From: Tunturibacter psychrotolerans
GTDB lineage: Bacteria; Acidobacteriota; Terriglobia; Terriglobales; Acidobacteriaceae
Direction: 5' to 3'
NCBI RefSeq assembly: GCF_040359615.1
Contig: NZ_CP132942.1
Span: forward strand, 2,170,001-2,234,000
DNA: 64,000 bases
The notes beneath the pieces were generated by a model that worked only from the letters and a program-made list of their open reading frames with translations, searched no databases and was not told the origin of the DNA. The translations under genes and the position numbers were made by a program. This document shows, in pieces, positions 10,977 to 18,922 of this stretch (positions are counted from its first letter, which is position 1; each line of letters starts with the position of its first letter).

Positions 10977-11770
10977 GAGAGCTCCTGTTCGGGGTGGGCG
11001 GCGGAGGGGTCGCTGCCGACGACGCTGAGGAAGATCTGTTCGAGGGTGAGGGTTTGATGGCTGCTGCCGTTGCCTTGGGGGTTGCGGGCCTGAACGCCTG
11101 CGCGGAGTTCTTCAAGGGAGCCGGTAGCGATGAGGTGGCCGCGGTCGATGATGGCGATGTGAGTGCAGAGACGCTCGACAATCTCGAGGACGTGGGATGT
11201 GAGGAAGATGGTGGCGCCGCGGGCGATCATGCCTTGCAGCATGGCCTTGAGAGTGCCGGAAGCGATGGCGTCGACGCCTTCAAAGGGCTCGTCGAGGAAG
11301 AGGATGCGTGGGCCGTGGATGACGGCTGCGGCGAGGGCTAGCTTTTTCTGCATCCCGTGGGAAAAGTCGGTGATGAGCTTTTTCGTTTCGCCGGCGAGGC
11401 TCATGAATTCGAGGAGCTCGGTGGTGCGGGCGGCGGTGGTGGCCTGGTCGAGGCCGTACATGCGGCCTACGAAACGGAGGTATTCAGCCGCAGTAAGACG
11501 GCCGAAGAGGGCGAGGCCCTCGGGGACGACTCCGATCTGGCGCTTGACCTCGATGGGGTTCGCGATGGCGTCGAGGCCGAGGATCTGGATAGAACCAGAG
11601 GTCGGGGCCAGCAGCCCAGTGAGCATCTTGATGGTGGTGGATTTGCCGGCTCCGTTTGGGCCGAGGAAGCCGAAGAACTGGCCAGGGGCGACCGTGAGGT
11701 TGACGTCCTGAACTGCGATGAAGTCGCCGAAACGACGGGTAAGGCCTGTAATGGTAACGGCGGGGATCAT
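10964..11770 (-). CDS. ABC transporter ATP-binding protein
   Basis: A 268-residue nucleotide-binding subunit. The start at 11770 (MIPAVTITGLTRRFGDF) fits the family; the frame continues upstream without sense. Walker A is GPNGAGKSTT (about residue 37), the Q-loop region is QIGVVPEGLALFGRLTAAEYL, the signature is FSHGMQKK (the usual LSGGQ is reduced to FSHGM), Walker B is ILFLDEPFEGVD and the switch His is in TIFLTSHVLE. It resembles the CcmA/NatA exporter group and pairs with the permease gene that overlaps its 3' end. Confidence 0.93.
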   Translation of the reverse strand: MIPAVTITGLTRRFGDFIAVQDVNLTVAPGQFFGFLGPNGAGKSTTIKMLTGLLAPTSGSIQILGLDAIANPIEVKRQIGVVPEGLALFGRLTAAEYLRFVGRMYGLDQATTAARTTELLEFMSLAGETKKLITDFSHGMQKKLALAAAVIHGPRILFLDEPFEGVDAIASGTLKAMLQGMIARGATIFLTSHVLEIVERLCTHIAIIDRGHLIATGSLEELRAGVQARNPQGNGSSHQTLTLEQIFLSVVGSDPSAAHPEQELSWLG

Positions 11771-12111
11771 GTGTGGGAAGCATACCGCAGAGGTTGGGGA
11801 GCAGGGCAAATTCCAAAAGTTCTGACAGGGAAGGGTATGGGCCGTCAGGCCGAACAAACGGCTCGGGAGCGACCGCCAACGATTTGAGTGGGAAGGACTT
11901 TCCGCTCTTGGGGAACTCGTAAAACCTAAACGCTTCCTGAGGATGGCAACTGATGGGAGATGCCGTTTTAAGACTTGGCTGGAAGATGCAACGAATGAAG
12001 GATGTGCGGGTTGTTATACTTAAGGGTCACCTCATTTAGCCGAGCTGAGGATGTGACTGTGTTTTGGGCAGGACGCGATGCTCGGTGAGCGAGACTGCAG
12101 AACAGGTTTTG
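11771..12111. other. Divergent intergenic region, ABC exporter / dxs
   Basis: About 340 bases between divergent genes. A TATACT hexamer at 12015-12020 could be a -10 box for dxs, but no fitting -35 box was found. No gene, RNA motif or repeat was recognised. Confidence 0.4.
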
Positions 12112-14004
12112 ATGAGCAACATTCTTGAGACGATTAACTCTCCCGCTGATGTGAAGAAGCTGTCGATTGCGGAGCTGACCCAGCTGGCAGAGGAGATTCG
12201 GGCGCGACTGATTGTCGGGGTTGCCAAGACAGGCGGGCATATTGGCCCGAACCTCGGTGTTGTCGAATTGACCCTGGCGATGCATTATGTCTTCGATACG
12301 CCGACGGATAGCTTTGTCTTTGATGTCAGCCACCAGGCTTATGTGCACAAGCTGCTGACTGGACGAGAGAAGCTGTTCCATACGATTCGGCAACCGGGCG
12401 GGTTGAATGGATTTATGCTGCGCACTGAGAGTGAACATGACAGCTACGGTGCAGGCCACGCCGGAACAGCGCTTAGTGCAGCGCTTGGGATGGCTGTTGG
12501 CCGCGACATGGCGGGTGGAAAAGAACACATCGTCGCGCTGGCTGGGGACGCAGCGTTTACAAATGGGATCTCATTCGAAGCGCTGAACAATATTGCGGCT
12601 CAGACCAAGCGATTGATCGTAGTGCTGAACGATAACGCATGGTCGATCGATAAGAACGTTGGAGCGATTGCGGAGTACTTCCACAAGATTGTGACGAATC
12701 CGACGGTTTCGAGCCTGCATGACAAGGCAGCGGATCTATTGGAGCGGTTTGGCGGCAAGACGGCGCGGCACGTGGTGCGTAAGGCAGAAGAGGCCGCAAA
12801 GGGACTGATCGGGCCAGGCATGCTGTTTGAGGAGTTCGGCCTGAGCTACTTCGGCCCGCTCGATGGACATAATCTTCCGTTGCTGATCGAGACGTTCAAG
12901 TATCTCAAGCAACAGAACCGGCCAGTTGTGCTGCATGCGATTACTCAGAAGGGCAGGGGCTTTCAACCGGCGATTGAGAAGCAGAAGAAGTTTCACGGGC
13001 TTGGGCCGTATGACGCGCAGACGGGAGAGACAAAGGCTGCGGGACAGAAGACCTACTCGGAGATATTTGCCGAGTCGTTGACCAAGCTGGCGACCGCGAA
13101 CGATAAGGTAGTAGCAATTACTGCTGCGATGCCGAATGGGACGGCGCTCGATCTCTTCCGGCCGCATCATCCCAAGCGATACTTCGACGTGGGGATCGCT
13201 GAGGAACACGCGGTGATCTTTGCAGCCGGCATGGCTACAAAGGGCTATAAACCTTTTTGTGCGATCTACTCGACTTTTTTGCAGCGAGCCTTTGACCAGG
13301 TTGTGCATGATGTTTGTCTGCAGAATCTGCCAGTGGTGTTCTGCATGGACCGCGGTGGTTTGAGTGGTGATGATGGACCGACTCACCATGGGCTCTTCGA
13401 TATTAGCTATCTGCGCAGCGTTCCAAATCTCATCCACATGGTTCCCAAGGATGAAGATGAACTGTCAGACATGATGTACACGGCGATGCTGCATGATGGG
13501 CCAAGCGCGATTCGGTATCCGCGTGGCACTGGGCCGGGAGTGGCTGTTAAAGAGCGCCCAAAAGCAATCGAGATCGGCAAGGCCGAAGTGATCCGCGATG
13601 GAGCAGATGTTGCGATCTTCGGTTTGGGTGCGATGCTGCCTGAGGCGGAAAGGCTGGCAGAGATGCTGAAGCGCGAGGGTTTTTCCGCGGCGGTCATTAA
13701 CCCTCGTTTTGCGAAGCCGATTGATCGCGATTGCGTCGGGGAGTTCGGCCGTCGCTGTGGGTTGGTAATTACGTTAGAGGACCATGTGCTCGCGGGTGGG
13801 TTTGGCTCTGCCGTGATGGAGACGCTAAACGAGCTTGAGTTGCAGACTTCGGTGGTGAGGGTGGGATGGCCGGACGCCTTCATCGAGCACGGCAAGGTGG
13901 AGTCGTTGCGGGAGAAGTATGGCCTGACTGCGGAGGCAGCTCTTGAAAAGGCCAGACCCTACCTCGCAAAGATGATGGATCAGGTGCTGGCCAAGCACTC
14001 CTAA
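12112..14004 (+). CDS. dxs: 1-deoxy-D-xylulose-5-phosphate synthase, divergent
   Basis: First enzyme of the MEP isoprenoid pathway, joining pyruvate and glyceraldehyde 3-phosphate with thiamine diphosphate. At 630 residues it has the full transketolase-like layout: DVSHQAYVHKLLTGR, GAGHAGTALSAALG, FGPLDGH, the catalytic Glu in GIAEEHAV (about residue 363), YSTFLQRAFDQ and DRGGLSGDDGPTHHG. The ThDP/metal motif reads GDAAFTNG...LNDN, where the common form is GDGAxTxG, and GHSST is GHAGT. ATG 12112 has AACAGG 6 bases before it; GTG 12085 is an alternative. A divergent Dxs clade is the best reading. Its partner IspA-like gene is far away, at 59.7 kb. Confidence 0.88.
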   Translation: MSNILETINSPADVKKLSIAELTQLAEEIRARLIVGVAKTGGHIGPNLGVVELTLAMHYVFDTPTDSFVFDVSHQAYVHKLLTGREKLFHTIRQPGGLNGFMLRTESEHDSYGAGHAGTALSAALGMAVGRDMAGGKEHIVALAGDAAFTNGISFEALNNIAAQTKRLIVVLNDNAWSIDKNVGAIAEYFHKIVTNPTVSSLHDKAADLLERFGGKTARHVVRKAEEAAKGLIGPGMLFEEFGLSYFGPLDGHNLPLLIETFKYLKQQNRPVVLHAITQKGRGFQPAIEKQKKFHGLGPYDAQTGETKAAGQKTYSEIFAESLTKLATANDKVVAITAAMPNGTALDLFRPHHPKRYFDVGIAEEHAVIFAAGMATKGYKPFCAIYSTFLQRAFDQVVHDVCLQNLPVVFCMDRGGLSGDDGPTHHGLFDISYLRSVPNLIHMVPKDEDELSDMMYTAMLHDGPSAIRYPRGTGPGVAVKERPKAIEIGKAEVIRDGADVAIFGLGAMLPEAERLAEMLKREGFSAAVINPRFAKPIDRDCVGEFGRRCGLVITLEDHVLAGGFGSAVMETLNELELQTSVVRVGWPDAFIEHGKVESLREKYGLTAEAALEKARPYLAKMMDQVLAKHS

Positions 14005-14070
14005 CGTTATTCAACGATAAAGAAATGTCTGCCTTGTGCGGCCCATTCTCATTCAGGATGCAATAAGGGC

Positions 14071-14853
14071 TTACTGTTTTATGTAGACCCACGTGCTCTT
14101 CTCATCCTCTTTTCCGGGGTTCCAAGAGACGTCTGTAAGGGTTTTGCCGTCTGCTGAGAGAGTGTGGGTTCCGTAGAGTCTGGGCTTTCCATCGAACTTG
14201 TAAGTGTAAGAGAGTTTCGAGGGAGAGAGCATCTCGAAAGATATCGTCATTCCTGCTGGAACAAGGGGTCCGGTATAGGCATTGTCAGTTCCGTCCGTTT
14301 TGCCTTCTACCGACGATTTGTATTCCGGGTATTCCATGCGGATGATCCCGGGGCCCGGCGAGGAAATTACGTATGTATCCGGTGCCGACATGGTGACTTT
14401 CGTGGATCGCCATTTTCCGACAAGACCGGTGGTTCCTGTCTCGCGGACGTAAACATCTTCCTCGCTGTAGGCTGATCCGTCAGGTCTGGTGCGTTCCATG
14501 GTGATGGTATATGTTTTCCCGTCGGGAGAGATCTGCCGGTGTACCTTTGAGAAGACGTTGCCATTGAACATGACGACCGTGTTCCACGCGTTGTCTCCGT
14601 CGGCGGTCCAGATGACGGAGCGGCCGTACACCGACTTGTACTCTTTACCGTCGATACGAAAATCAAAATTGGCGTTGCTACCGTTGGAGTAATGCATCAG
14701 GCCATTGGCTCCCTGGGTGTAGGTAAAGGTGTCACCCGTGAAGTGACTCTTGTCGATATCAAGCTTCCATGTGCCGACCCAGGGATTATCGGCGGCATGA
14801 GACGAGAGTGTTGGCAACGCAAGTAATGCGCACGCGAGAAGGAGCTTCTTCAT
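14071..14853 (-). CDS. Secreted lipocalin-like protein, two repeats
   Basis: A 260-residue protein with a classic signal peptide (MKKLLLACALLALPTLSSHAA). The mature part seems to hold two related beta-rich units: NPWVGTWKLDIDKSHFTGDTFTY... ending SPDGKTYTITMERTRPDG, and LVGKWRSTKVTMSAPDTYVI... ending SADGKTLTDVSWNPG. This pattern (G-x-W-x-L/S near the start, DGKT hairpins later) is typical of small exported lipocalin-like domains of unknown ligand, common in acidobacteria. Convergent with dxs; no terminator is obvious in the 66-base gap. Confidence 0.7.
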   Translation of the reverse strand: MKKLLLACALLALPTLSSHAADNPWVGTWKLDIDKSHFTGDTFTYTQGANGLMHYSNGSNANFDFRIDGKEYKSVYGRSVIWTADGDNAWNTVVMFNGNVFSKVHRQISPDGKTYTITMERTRPDGSAYSEEDVYVRETGTTGLVGKWRSTKVTMSAPDTYVISSPGPGIIRMEYPEYKSSVEGKTDGTDNAYTGPLVPAGMTISFEMLSPSKLSYTYKFDGKPRLYGTHTLSADGKTLTDVSWNPGKEDEKSTWVYIKQ

Positions 14854-14939
14854 GAGATGCCTCCAGAGCTTCTATTCGGTTTTAGGGCCTTGGGGAGGAC
14901 GGGATTCTAACAGAATTTATGCGGACGGTAAAGGGAAAT

Positions 14940-15503
14940 TCAGGGTTGGATGCCAGGGCGCACCTGGAGGGAAAGCAGCTCGTTTGTGCGCGCGTGGCGA
15001 TAGTCGAAGGTGCTGCGGAGCTGGCGGGTAATGAAGAGGCGGTTGCCTAGATCGCCCAGTTTGCCGAGAGGCAATTCGTATGCGACCTCGTCGTAGAGCA
15101 GCGTGCCGGAGGTGGATATTCCGGAAGCGTCGGTGCGGTTCTCTGTATGAAGTCGGTGGCAGTGATGCCAATAGGCGAAGGGGCCGCGGAGTTGTCGGTC
15201 GCAGAAGTGATCGTTCCAGACGAACTCAGAGATTTCTGCGTCCCATGGAACTCGGATGGGCGAATATGGGAGTGGGCGAAAGCTGATGGTGAGCTTCGTA
15301 TTTGCTCCGGCCACGATGGTGCTGATGCTTGAGGCGTCTGTGGGTTCCGGTCGCGGGGGTGGTGGTGCTATGGAGATCTTCTCGATGCGGGCACGCTGCC
15401 AGGGAGGCATAAGGCGTGGGAGATTTTCGGGATTCGCGAAGAAGGCGAAGACGAGGTCAACGGGATAGGGGAGCCACTGTTCGGAGTGAAATGTGTGGCG
15501 CAT
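14940..15503 (-). CDS. SRPBCC (START-like) family protein
   Basis: A 187-residue protein. The start ATG 15503 (MRHTFHSEQWLPYPVDLVFAFFANPENLPRL) matches the typical opening of the polyketide cyclase/dehydrase-like fold. Other family marks are FRPLPYSPIRVPWDAEI..., the FCDRQLRGPFAYWHHCH strand and DEVAYELPLGKLGDLGN before the long C-terminal helix. These proteins bind hydrophobic ligands in a helix-grip pocket; no specific function is visible. A poorly conserved insert with PPPPRPEPTDASS lies near residue 48. Confidence 0.75.
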   Translation of the reverse strand: MRHTFHSEQWLPYPVDLVFAFFANPENLPRLMPPWQRARIEKISIAPPPPRPEPTDASSISTIVAGANTKLTISFRPLPYSPIRVPWDAEISEFVWNDHFCDRQLRGPFAYWHHCHRLHTENRTDASGISTSGTLLYDEVAYELPLGKLGDLGNRLFITRQLRSTFDYRHARTNELLSLQVRPGIQP

Positions 15504-15578
15504 GCTGGGTTGGTTATAACGTGTTGAGCGAGTGGTGCAGACAGCAAACAGAACGCTGTTTCGTGTGACGCGAAAAAG

Positions 15579-15601
15579 AGGCGCCTCGTGATGAGGCGCC
15601 T
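15579..15601 (-). terminator. Terminator of the fasciclin gene
   Basis: Perfect 9-bp inverted repeat AGGCGCCTC / GAGGCGCCT with a 5-base loop, followed on the minus strand by a run of five T. It lies 24 bases past the fasciclin stop codon. Confidence 0.85.
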
Positions 15602-15624
15602 TGAAGGATTGCCGGAGGAAACAC

Positions 15625-16179
15625 TTAGTTGGGCATGAGGACGGTGTCGATGACGTGGATGACACCGTTCGACTGGAAGACATCGGCGGTAGTGATGGTG
15701 GCCATGCCGCCTTTGGCGTCGGTCAGCATGATGTTGCCGCCGGACATGGTTGCGGTGAGGTTTTCGCCCTGAACAGTCTTAAGGGTGGCTTTGCCTCCGC
15801 CCTTCTGGATCATCTTTGCGAGCTCTTTCGAGCTGACCTTGCCTGCCACGACGTGGTAGGTGAGGATTTTGTCGAGTGTGTCTTTGTTTTCGGGTTTGAC
15901 GAGTGTGTCGACGGTGCCGGCCGGTAGTTTGGCGAAGGCGTCATCGGTGGGAGCGAAGACGGTGAAGGGGCCCGGGCTGTTGAGGGTATCGACCAGACCG
16001 CCGGCTTTGACGGCAGCGACGAGGGTCTTGTGAATCGGCGAGTCGACTGCGTTCTCGACGATTGTCTTGGTGGGGTACATGGCAGCTCCGCCCACATCGG
16101 GATCCTTCTGGGCGTGAGCGCTGAGTGAGGTGATGGCCAGAGTGGCCACTGCGAGAGTTGCGAGAAGAGACTTCTTCAT
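15625..16179 (-). CDS. Secreted fasciclin (FAS1) domain protein
   Basis: A 184-residue exported protein. ATG 16179 follows AAGGAAA and opens a signal peptide (MKKSLLATLAVATLAITSLSAHAQ). One FAS1 domain fills the rest: KTLVAAVKAGGLVDTLNSPGPFTVFAPTDDAFAKLP (H1 box), ILTYHVVAGKVSS, and NGVIHVIDTVLMPN (H2 box and end). FAS1 domains act in adhesion or matrix binding. A strong terminator follows; a palindrome lies in the upstream region shared with the divergent DUF2127 gene. Confidence 0.95.
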   Translation of the reverse strand: MKKSLLATLAVATLAITSLSAHAQKDPDVGGAAMYPTKTIVENAVDSPIHKTLVAAVKAGGLVDTLNSPGPFTVFAPTDDAFAKLPAGTVDTLVKPENKDTLDKILTYHVVAGKVSSKELAKMIQKGGGKATLKTVQGENLTATMSGGNIMLTDAKGGMATITTADVFQSNGVIHVIDTVLMPN

Positions 16180-16246
16180 TTCGGTTTCCTTTGCGTTCTG
16201 AAGTTCTAGAGGCTCGTTCCCTGCAGGGGCGTTCATAAGCATCTAC

Positions 16247-16423
16247 GTCCACTTGCGTGGACTGGATTGGTTCTATTCCCATCATGCTCGTGAAAACCAG
16301 ACCTGAGTGGCAGTGCTGCGAGGTCGGTTGTGTGTGCGTAATTGATCGCGAGAAGATGTTGATGATGTGAAGTTGTGCATCCTACGAAGGTGGCGTTGAC
16401 AATTACCTCGAGTCCTCGTCAAC
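16247..16423. promoter_or_regulatory. Palindromes in the fasciclin / DUF2127 divergent region
   Basis: Two inverted repeats stand between the divergent genes: GTCCAC-TTGC-GTGGAC (16247-16262), perfect, and GTTGAC (16395-16400) with GTCAAC (16418-16423) spaced by 17 bases. Either could be a protein-binding site; TTGACA at 16396 could double as a -35 box, but no good -10 box follows. Confidence 0.35.
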
Positions 16424-16438
16424 TGAAGGTCGGAGCCT

Positions 16439-16969
16439 ATGTTAAAAGTGGCCAGCAGGACGAGTGACGGGTTGATGCAGGCACAGGAGGTGGGAGACCA
16501 TCCCGCCCATGCGCATGACCGTGGCTTGATGCTGATCGGTCTTTTCAAGCTGGCGAAGGCGATCTTCTTCTTCTGTATCGGTGCCGGCGCGGTTCATCTG
16601 CTGCATAAAGATGTCGGCGACGAGGTGACGCGGTTGGCGCTGCGGTTGAGGTTTGACCCTGAGAGTCGCCTGGTTGCGCTGCTGCTCCACAAGGCGGATC
16701 TCATCGATGCCCATCGGTTGAGGCAGATCAGTGTGGGAACGTTCGGTTACTCCGCGCTGGCTCTGACCGAGGGTATTGGGCTGCTTCTCGAAAAGGTCTG
16801 GGCTGAGTATTTGACGCTGATTTTGACGGTATCTTTTTTGCCGTGGGAGCTGTATGAGCTGGTTCGAAGGCCCGACTGGTTCCGTCTGAGCCTGCTGATC
16901 ATCAATCTCGCAGTGTTGGCGTATCTGGTGTGGCTGTTGCGCCGGAAGAACTTATTGGGGAAGCGTTAG
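16439..16969 (+). CDS. DUF2127 family membrane protein
   Basis: A 176-residue integral membrane protein with GGAG 3 bases before the ATG. RGLMLIGLFKLAKAIFFFCIGAGAVHLLHKD is the family's first membrane segment; later segments are SVGTFGYSALALTEGIGLLL, EYLTLILTVSFLPWELYELVRRP (a strong DUF2127 signature) and LSLLIINLAVLAYLVWLL. Function is unknown for the family. It is the last recognisable core-type gene before the low-GC island. Confidence 0.85.
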   Translation: MLKVASRTSDGLMQAQEVGDHPAHAHDRGLMLIGLFKLAKAIFFFCIGAGAVHLLHKDVGDEVTRLALRLRFDPESRLVALLLHKADLIDAHRLRQISVGTFGYSALALTEGIGLLLEKVWAEYLTLILTVSFLPWELYELVRRPDWFRLSLLIINLAVLAYLVWLLRRKNLLGKR

Positions 16970-17476
16970 TACCCCCACCCCCCCCCTATACGCCGCGTCC
17001 AAGTTATTTATTTTCAGTAACTTATCGGCCGGATGTACCTCCAAATTCGTCATTCTAAAGACCTTATCTCCAAATTCGTCCAAACAAAAGGGTTAGCTCG
17101 GGAATTTGCCTCCACTTGTCAGCAGCGCAAGATCTTTTCTCTGTACTTATAAGTATAGAAGCTGGAGCATAACTAATACGCCACGCGTATCTCTTTGTTG
17201 ATAAATGAGATAATCAGTTTTGGGGCTTGACAGATTTTAGAAGAGCGATGGATCCCGATGTCCTGGTTTCTGTCTGGACGAGTGTTTTCTTGTTCTCTTA
17301 TTGAGATTTGGAGCGCTGCTGAGTGATTATCCCTTAGACACATGTTGTTGATATTCCTACAGATAATCATCTGCAATTTCAGGATTCCGAACGCATACCC
17401 TATCTCAGAGCACACTGAGAAATCGAGATAAGTTTTGTAGTTTGTGGTCGTTAGGCTGAGAGTCACCTAGCCAACA
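16970..17476. other. AT-rich left flank of an accessory island
   Basis: About 500 bases with clearly lower GC than the surroundings. A nearly unbroken run of C stands at 16974-16987. A 97-codon minus-strand frame (17173-17466) is open but shows no family and no ribosome-binding site. Pieces such as TTATTTTCAGTAACTTATC and ATTCTAAAGACCTTATC look like diverged copies of one short unit. Confidence 0.5.
17039..17080. repeat. Short direct repeat, 13 bp x 2
   Basis: CTCCAAATTCGTC occurs at 17039-17051 and again at 17068-17080, a period of 29 bases. Each copy is preceded by a related CTTAT-containing stretch. The origin is unknown; it could be an intergenic repeat family or a mobile-element scar. 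Confidence 0.6.
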
Positions 17477-17652
17477 GGCGTACGGCTTTGCTACTGCTGT
17501 AGCTCTGAGAGACGCGATTTTCCCTACCCATAAACGGCCACTTGCGCCTAAACGCTTCCGTGGTTTTGCAACTGGGTAGGCGCGGGGTCTGTGCCGTACG
17601 CCGAAACAAATTGTAATCTGTCCATTTTCTGGACAGAAGCACTGCTTTTTTT
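17477..17652 (+). ncRNA. Candidate structured RNA with terminator
   Basis: Nested inverted repeats form a closed three-way junction: outer stem GGCGTACGGC (17477-17486) with GCCGTACGCC (17593-17602), 10 bp perfect; hairpin GCTAC-TGCT-GTAGC (17490-17503); inner stem CCTACCCA (17523-17530) with TGGGTAGG (17573-17580), 8 bp perfect, enclosing CCAC/GTGG and GCG/CGC pairs. Fifteen bases on, TCTGTCCA-TTTTC-TGGACAGA (17617-17637) and a T7 run (17646-17652) look like a terminator, which sets the plus strand. I do not recognise a known RNA family (no tmRNA, RNase P or SRP core). A recombination or replication site is the main alternative. Confidence 0.4.
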
Positions 17653-17708
17653 AGGACGCCGTGGCTTATCTCGCTAAATTCGCGGTTTCTATTCTTGCCG
17701 CAGCAGGG

Positions 17709-18698
17709 CTAGCCCTGCTCCTCTTCAACCTGACCAAACTTGAAGGCGGAATCGCTCCACTCGGGAAAGGTTCCCAAGACCTTTGTAGGCTTTCCATACA
17801 GTTTATCAAAGAGAGTCTGGGGCTGGTCTTGCAATTTGACCCCATATATTTTGCTGATTTGAAGTTCGTGGGTTCTGACGTCGTCAAATATATCTCGGTA
17901 AAGAACTCGCACCCGGAAATGAAGATACGATTCCCCGCTAGAAATTTTGTTTTCTATGTCGCCCCAATCGATGCGGGCGAAAGAACCGGGTTTTCTGTTA
18001 GTACTCATAATGAAGTTGTACCCCTCGAATACCCCAACAGGAATTACAGATGGGAGATCATTAAGCTCAAATCCAAAAGCCTCTTTTGGCCATCCGAAAT
18101 CAGGAATTGGGTAGAGACCCGTCAGTTGCCAACTGGAAACCATGTAGGCGGGCGTGGTCCCGTGACAAGTAATCCTGTAATAGACGGATGGGTTTGGTCC
18201 GAAGTTGAGTTTCCCAATTTCAATCGAAAGGCGCGCCCTTTCTTTGTCAATCATGGCATTGAGGCTGTCGGCGGTTGTTTGAGCACTTTGCTTCGCAACG
18301 GCGACAGATTCGCTAAGGATGGTGGTCTGGGCGTTCATGGTATTCGCCTGGACTCGGATCGCCTTCAGAGTCTTACGCATTATTTTGGACTGCGTCTTAT
18401 AAACGCGCCATTGCGCGACAGCGGCTATAGCCTGAACGCCTGCCGCAAATGCAATAAACAAGGTAAGGCGAAGCTCGCGAGTCTTGATCGCTTCATCGTA
18501 TGCAGTTTTCTCGCTGTTTTCGGCGGCCTCTTGATCGCTTGGCTCGGAACCTTTTATGTGGACGACAAGAGGGTTATCCTGCGTGCCTTTACGGTCTGTG
18601 TCGGCTTGTTTAACATTATCGGAGGGCTTGGGTGGCTTTGCTTTGGTATGCGGTGATTGCATCAATAGCGTGGCGAGCAGAGTAAGAGCGAAGCGCAT
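17709..18698 (-). CDS. Membrane-anchored orphan protein
   Basis: A 329-residue protein from ATG 18698 (MRFALTLLATLLMQSPHTKA), an apparent signal sequence. A charged region rich in Lys, Asp and Ser follows, then a single membrane segment (LRLTLFIAFAAGVQAIAAVAQW), a coiled-coil region with YKTQSKIMRKTLKAIRVQANTMN and SVAVAKQSAQTTADSLNAM, and a beta-rich C-terminal domain beginning RARLSIEIGKLNF. Proteins with this layout are scattered in accessory regions of many bacteria, without known function. The opposite strand carries a 331-codon open frame, judged to be a shadow. Confidence 0.65.
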   Translation of the reverse strand: MRFALTLLATLLMQSPHTKAKPPKPSDNVKQADTDRKGTQDNPLVVHIKGSEPSDQEAAENSEKTAYDEAIKTRELRLTLFIAFAAGVQAIAAVAQWRVYKTQSKIMRKTLKAIRVQANTMNAQTTILSESVAVAKQSAQTTADSLNAMIDKERARLSIEIGKLNFGPNPSVYYRITCHGTTPAYMVSSWQLTGLYPIPDFGWPKEAFGFELNDLPSVIPVGVFEGYNFIMSTNRKPGSFARIDWGDIENKISSGESYLHFRVRVLYRDIFDDVRTHELQISKIYGVKLQDQPQTLFDKLYGKPTKVLGTFPEWSDSAFKFGQVEEEQG

Positions 18699-18743
18699 AG
18701 GCTTTAAAAAGAGACTTTCTTGGAAGTGCAAGATGAAACACGA

Positions 18744-18757
18744 ATACCAGATGGTAT
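18744..18757. promoter_or_regulatory. Palindrome between divergent island genes
   Basis: ATACC-AGAT-GGTAT lies in the 80-base gap between the orphan membrane gene and the 47-residue gene. It is flanked by CG on both sides and could serve as an operator for both. Confidence 0.3.
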
Positions 18758-18778
18758 CGTGACGCCTAGAATAATCGA

Positions 18779-18922
18779 ATGAAAGACATAACCGTAGACA
18801 AAGACAAGTTCGACGCGCTTCTAAAGCGCATGGTGAACATGAAGCCCACGCCACACAAACCAAAGAAGTCAGAGCCGAAGACTAAAACTGTTCTGAATAC
18901 CACTCAGTCAGATCCTTCTTGA
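18779..18922 (+). CDS. Small 47-residue protein (KFDALLKRM type)
   Basis: A short gene beginning MKDITVDKDKFDALLKRMV, then a Pro/Lys-rich tail (KPTPHKPKKSEPKTKT). The amphipathic N-terminal part followed by a basic tail is a form I associate with small accessory proteins of unknown role in acidobacteria and proteobacteria. No strong ribosome-binding site is visible. Its 3' end overlaps, on the other strand, the frameshifted C-terminal part of the transposase (18882-18922). A small antitoxin-like or nucleic-acid-binding role is possible but unproved. Confidence 0.5.
   Translation: MKDITVDKDKFDALLKRMVNMKPTPHKPKKSEPKTKTVLNTTQSDPS

Noticed and set aside
16974..16987. Poly-C tract as a phase-variation switch
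   Set aside because: It lies after the stop codon of the DUF2127 gene, outside any coding frame and far from a promoter, so length changes would not obviously switch a gene.
17039..17080. CRISPR-like array
   Set aside because: Only two 13-base units with a 16-base gap; too short, too few and no cas genes nearby.
17173..17466. A 97-codon minus-strand frame in the AT-rich island flank
   Set aside because: No ribosome-binding site, no homology-like motifs and an unlikely composition; treated as chance.
17477..17602. Retron or integron attC site
   Set aside because: No reverse transcriptase or tyrosine integrase gene is nearby and the GTTRRRY core sites of attC are not present at the outer ends.
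17661..18656. A 331-codon plus-strand open frame opposite the orphan membrane protein gene
   Set aside because: Its codons oppose the minus-strand codons with second positions aligned and first and third swapped, the phase in which shadow frames usually arise. The minus-strand protein has a signal peptide, a membrane segment and a coiled coil in sensible order; the plus-strand product has no motif.
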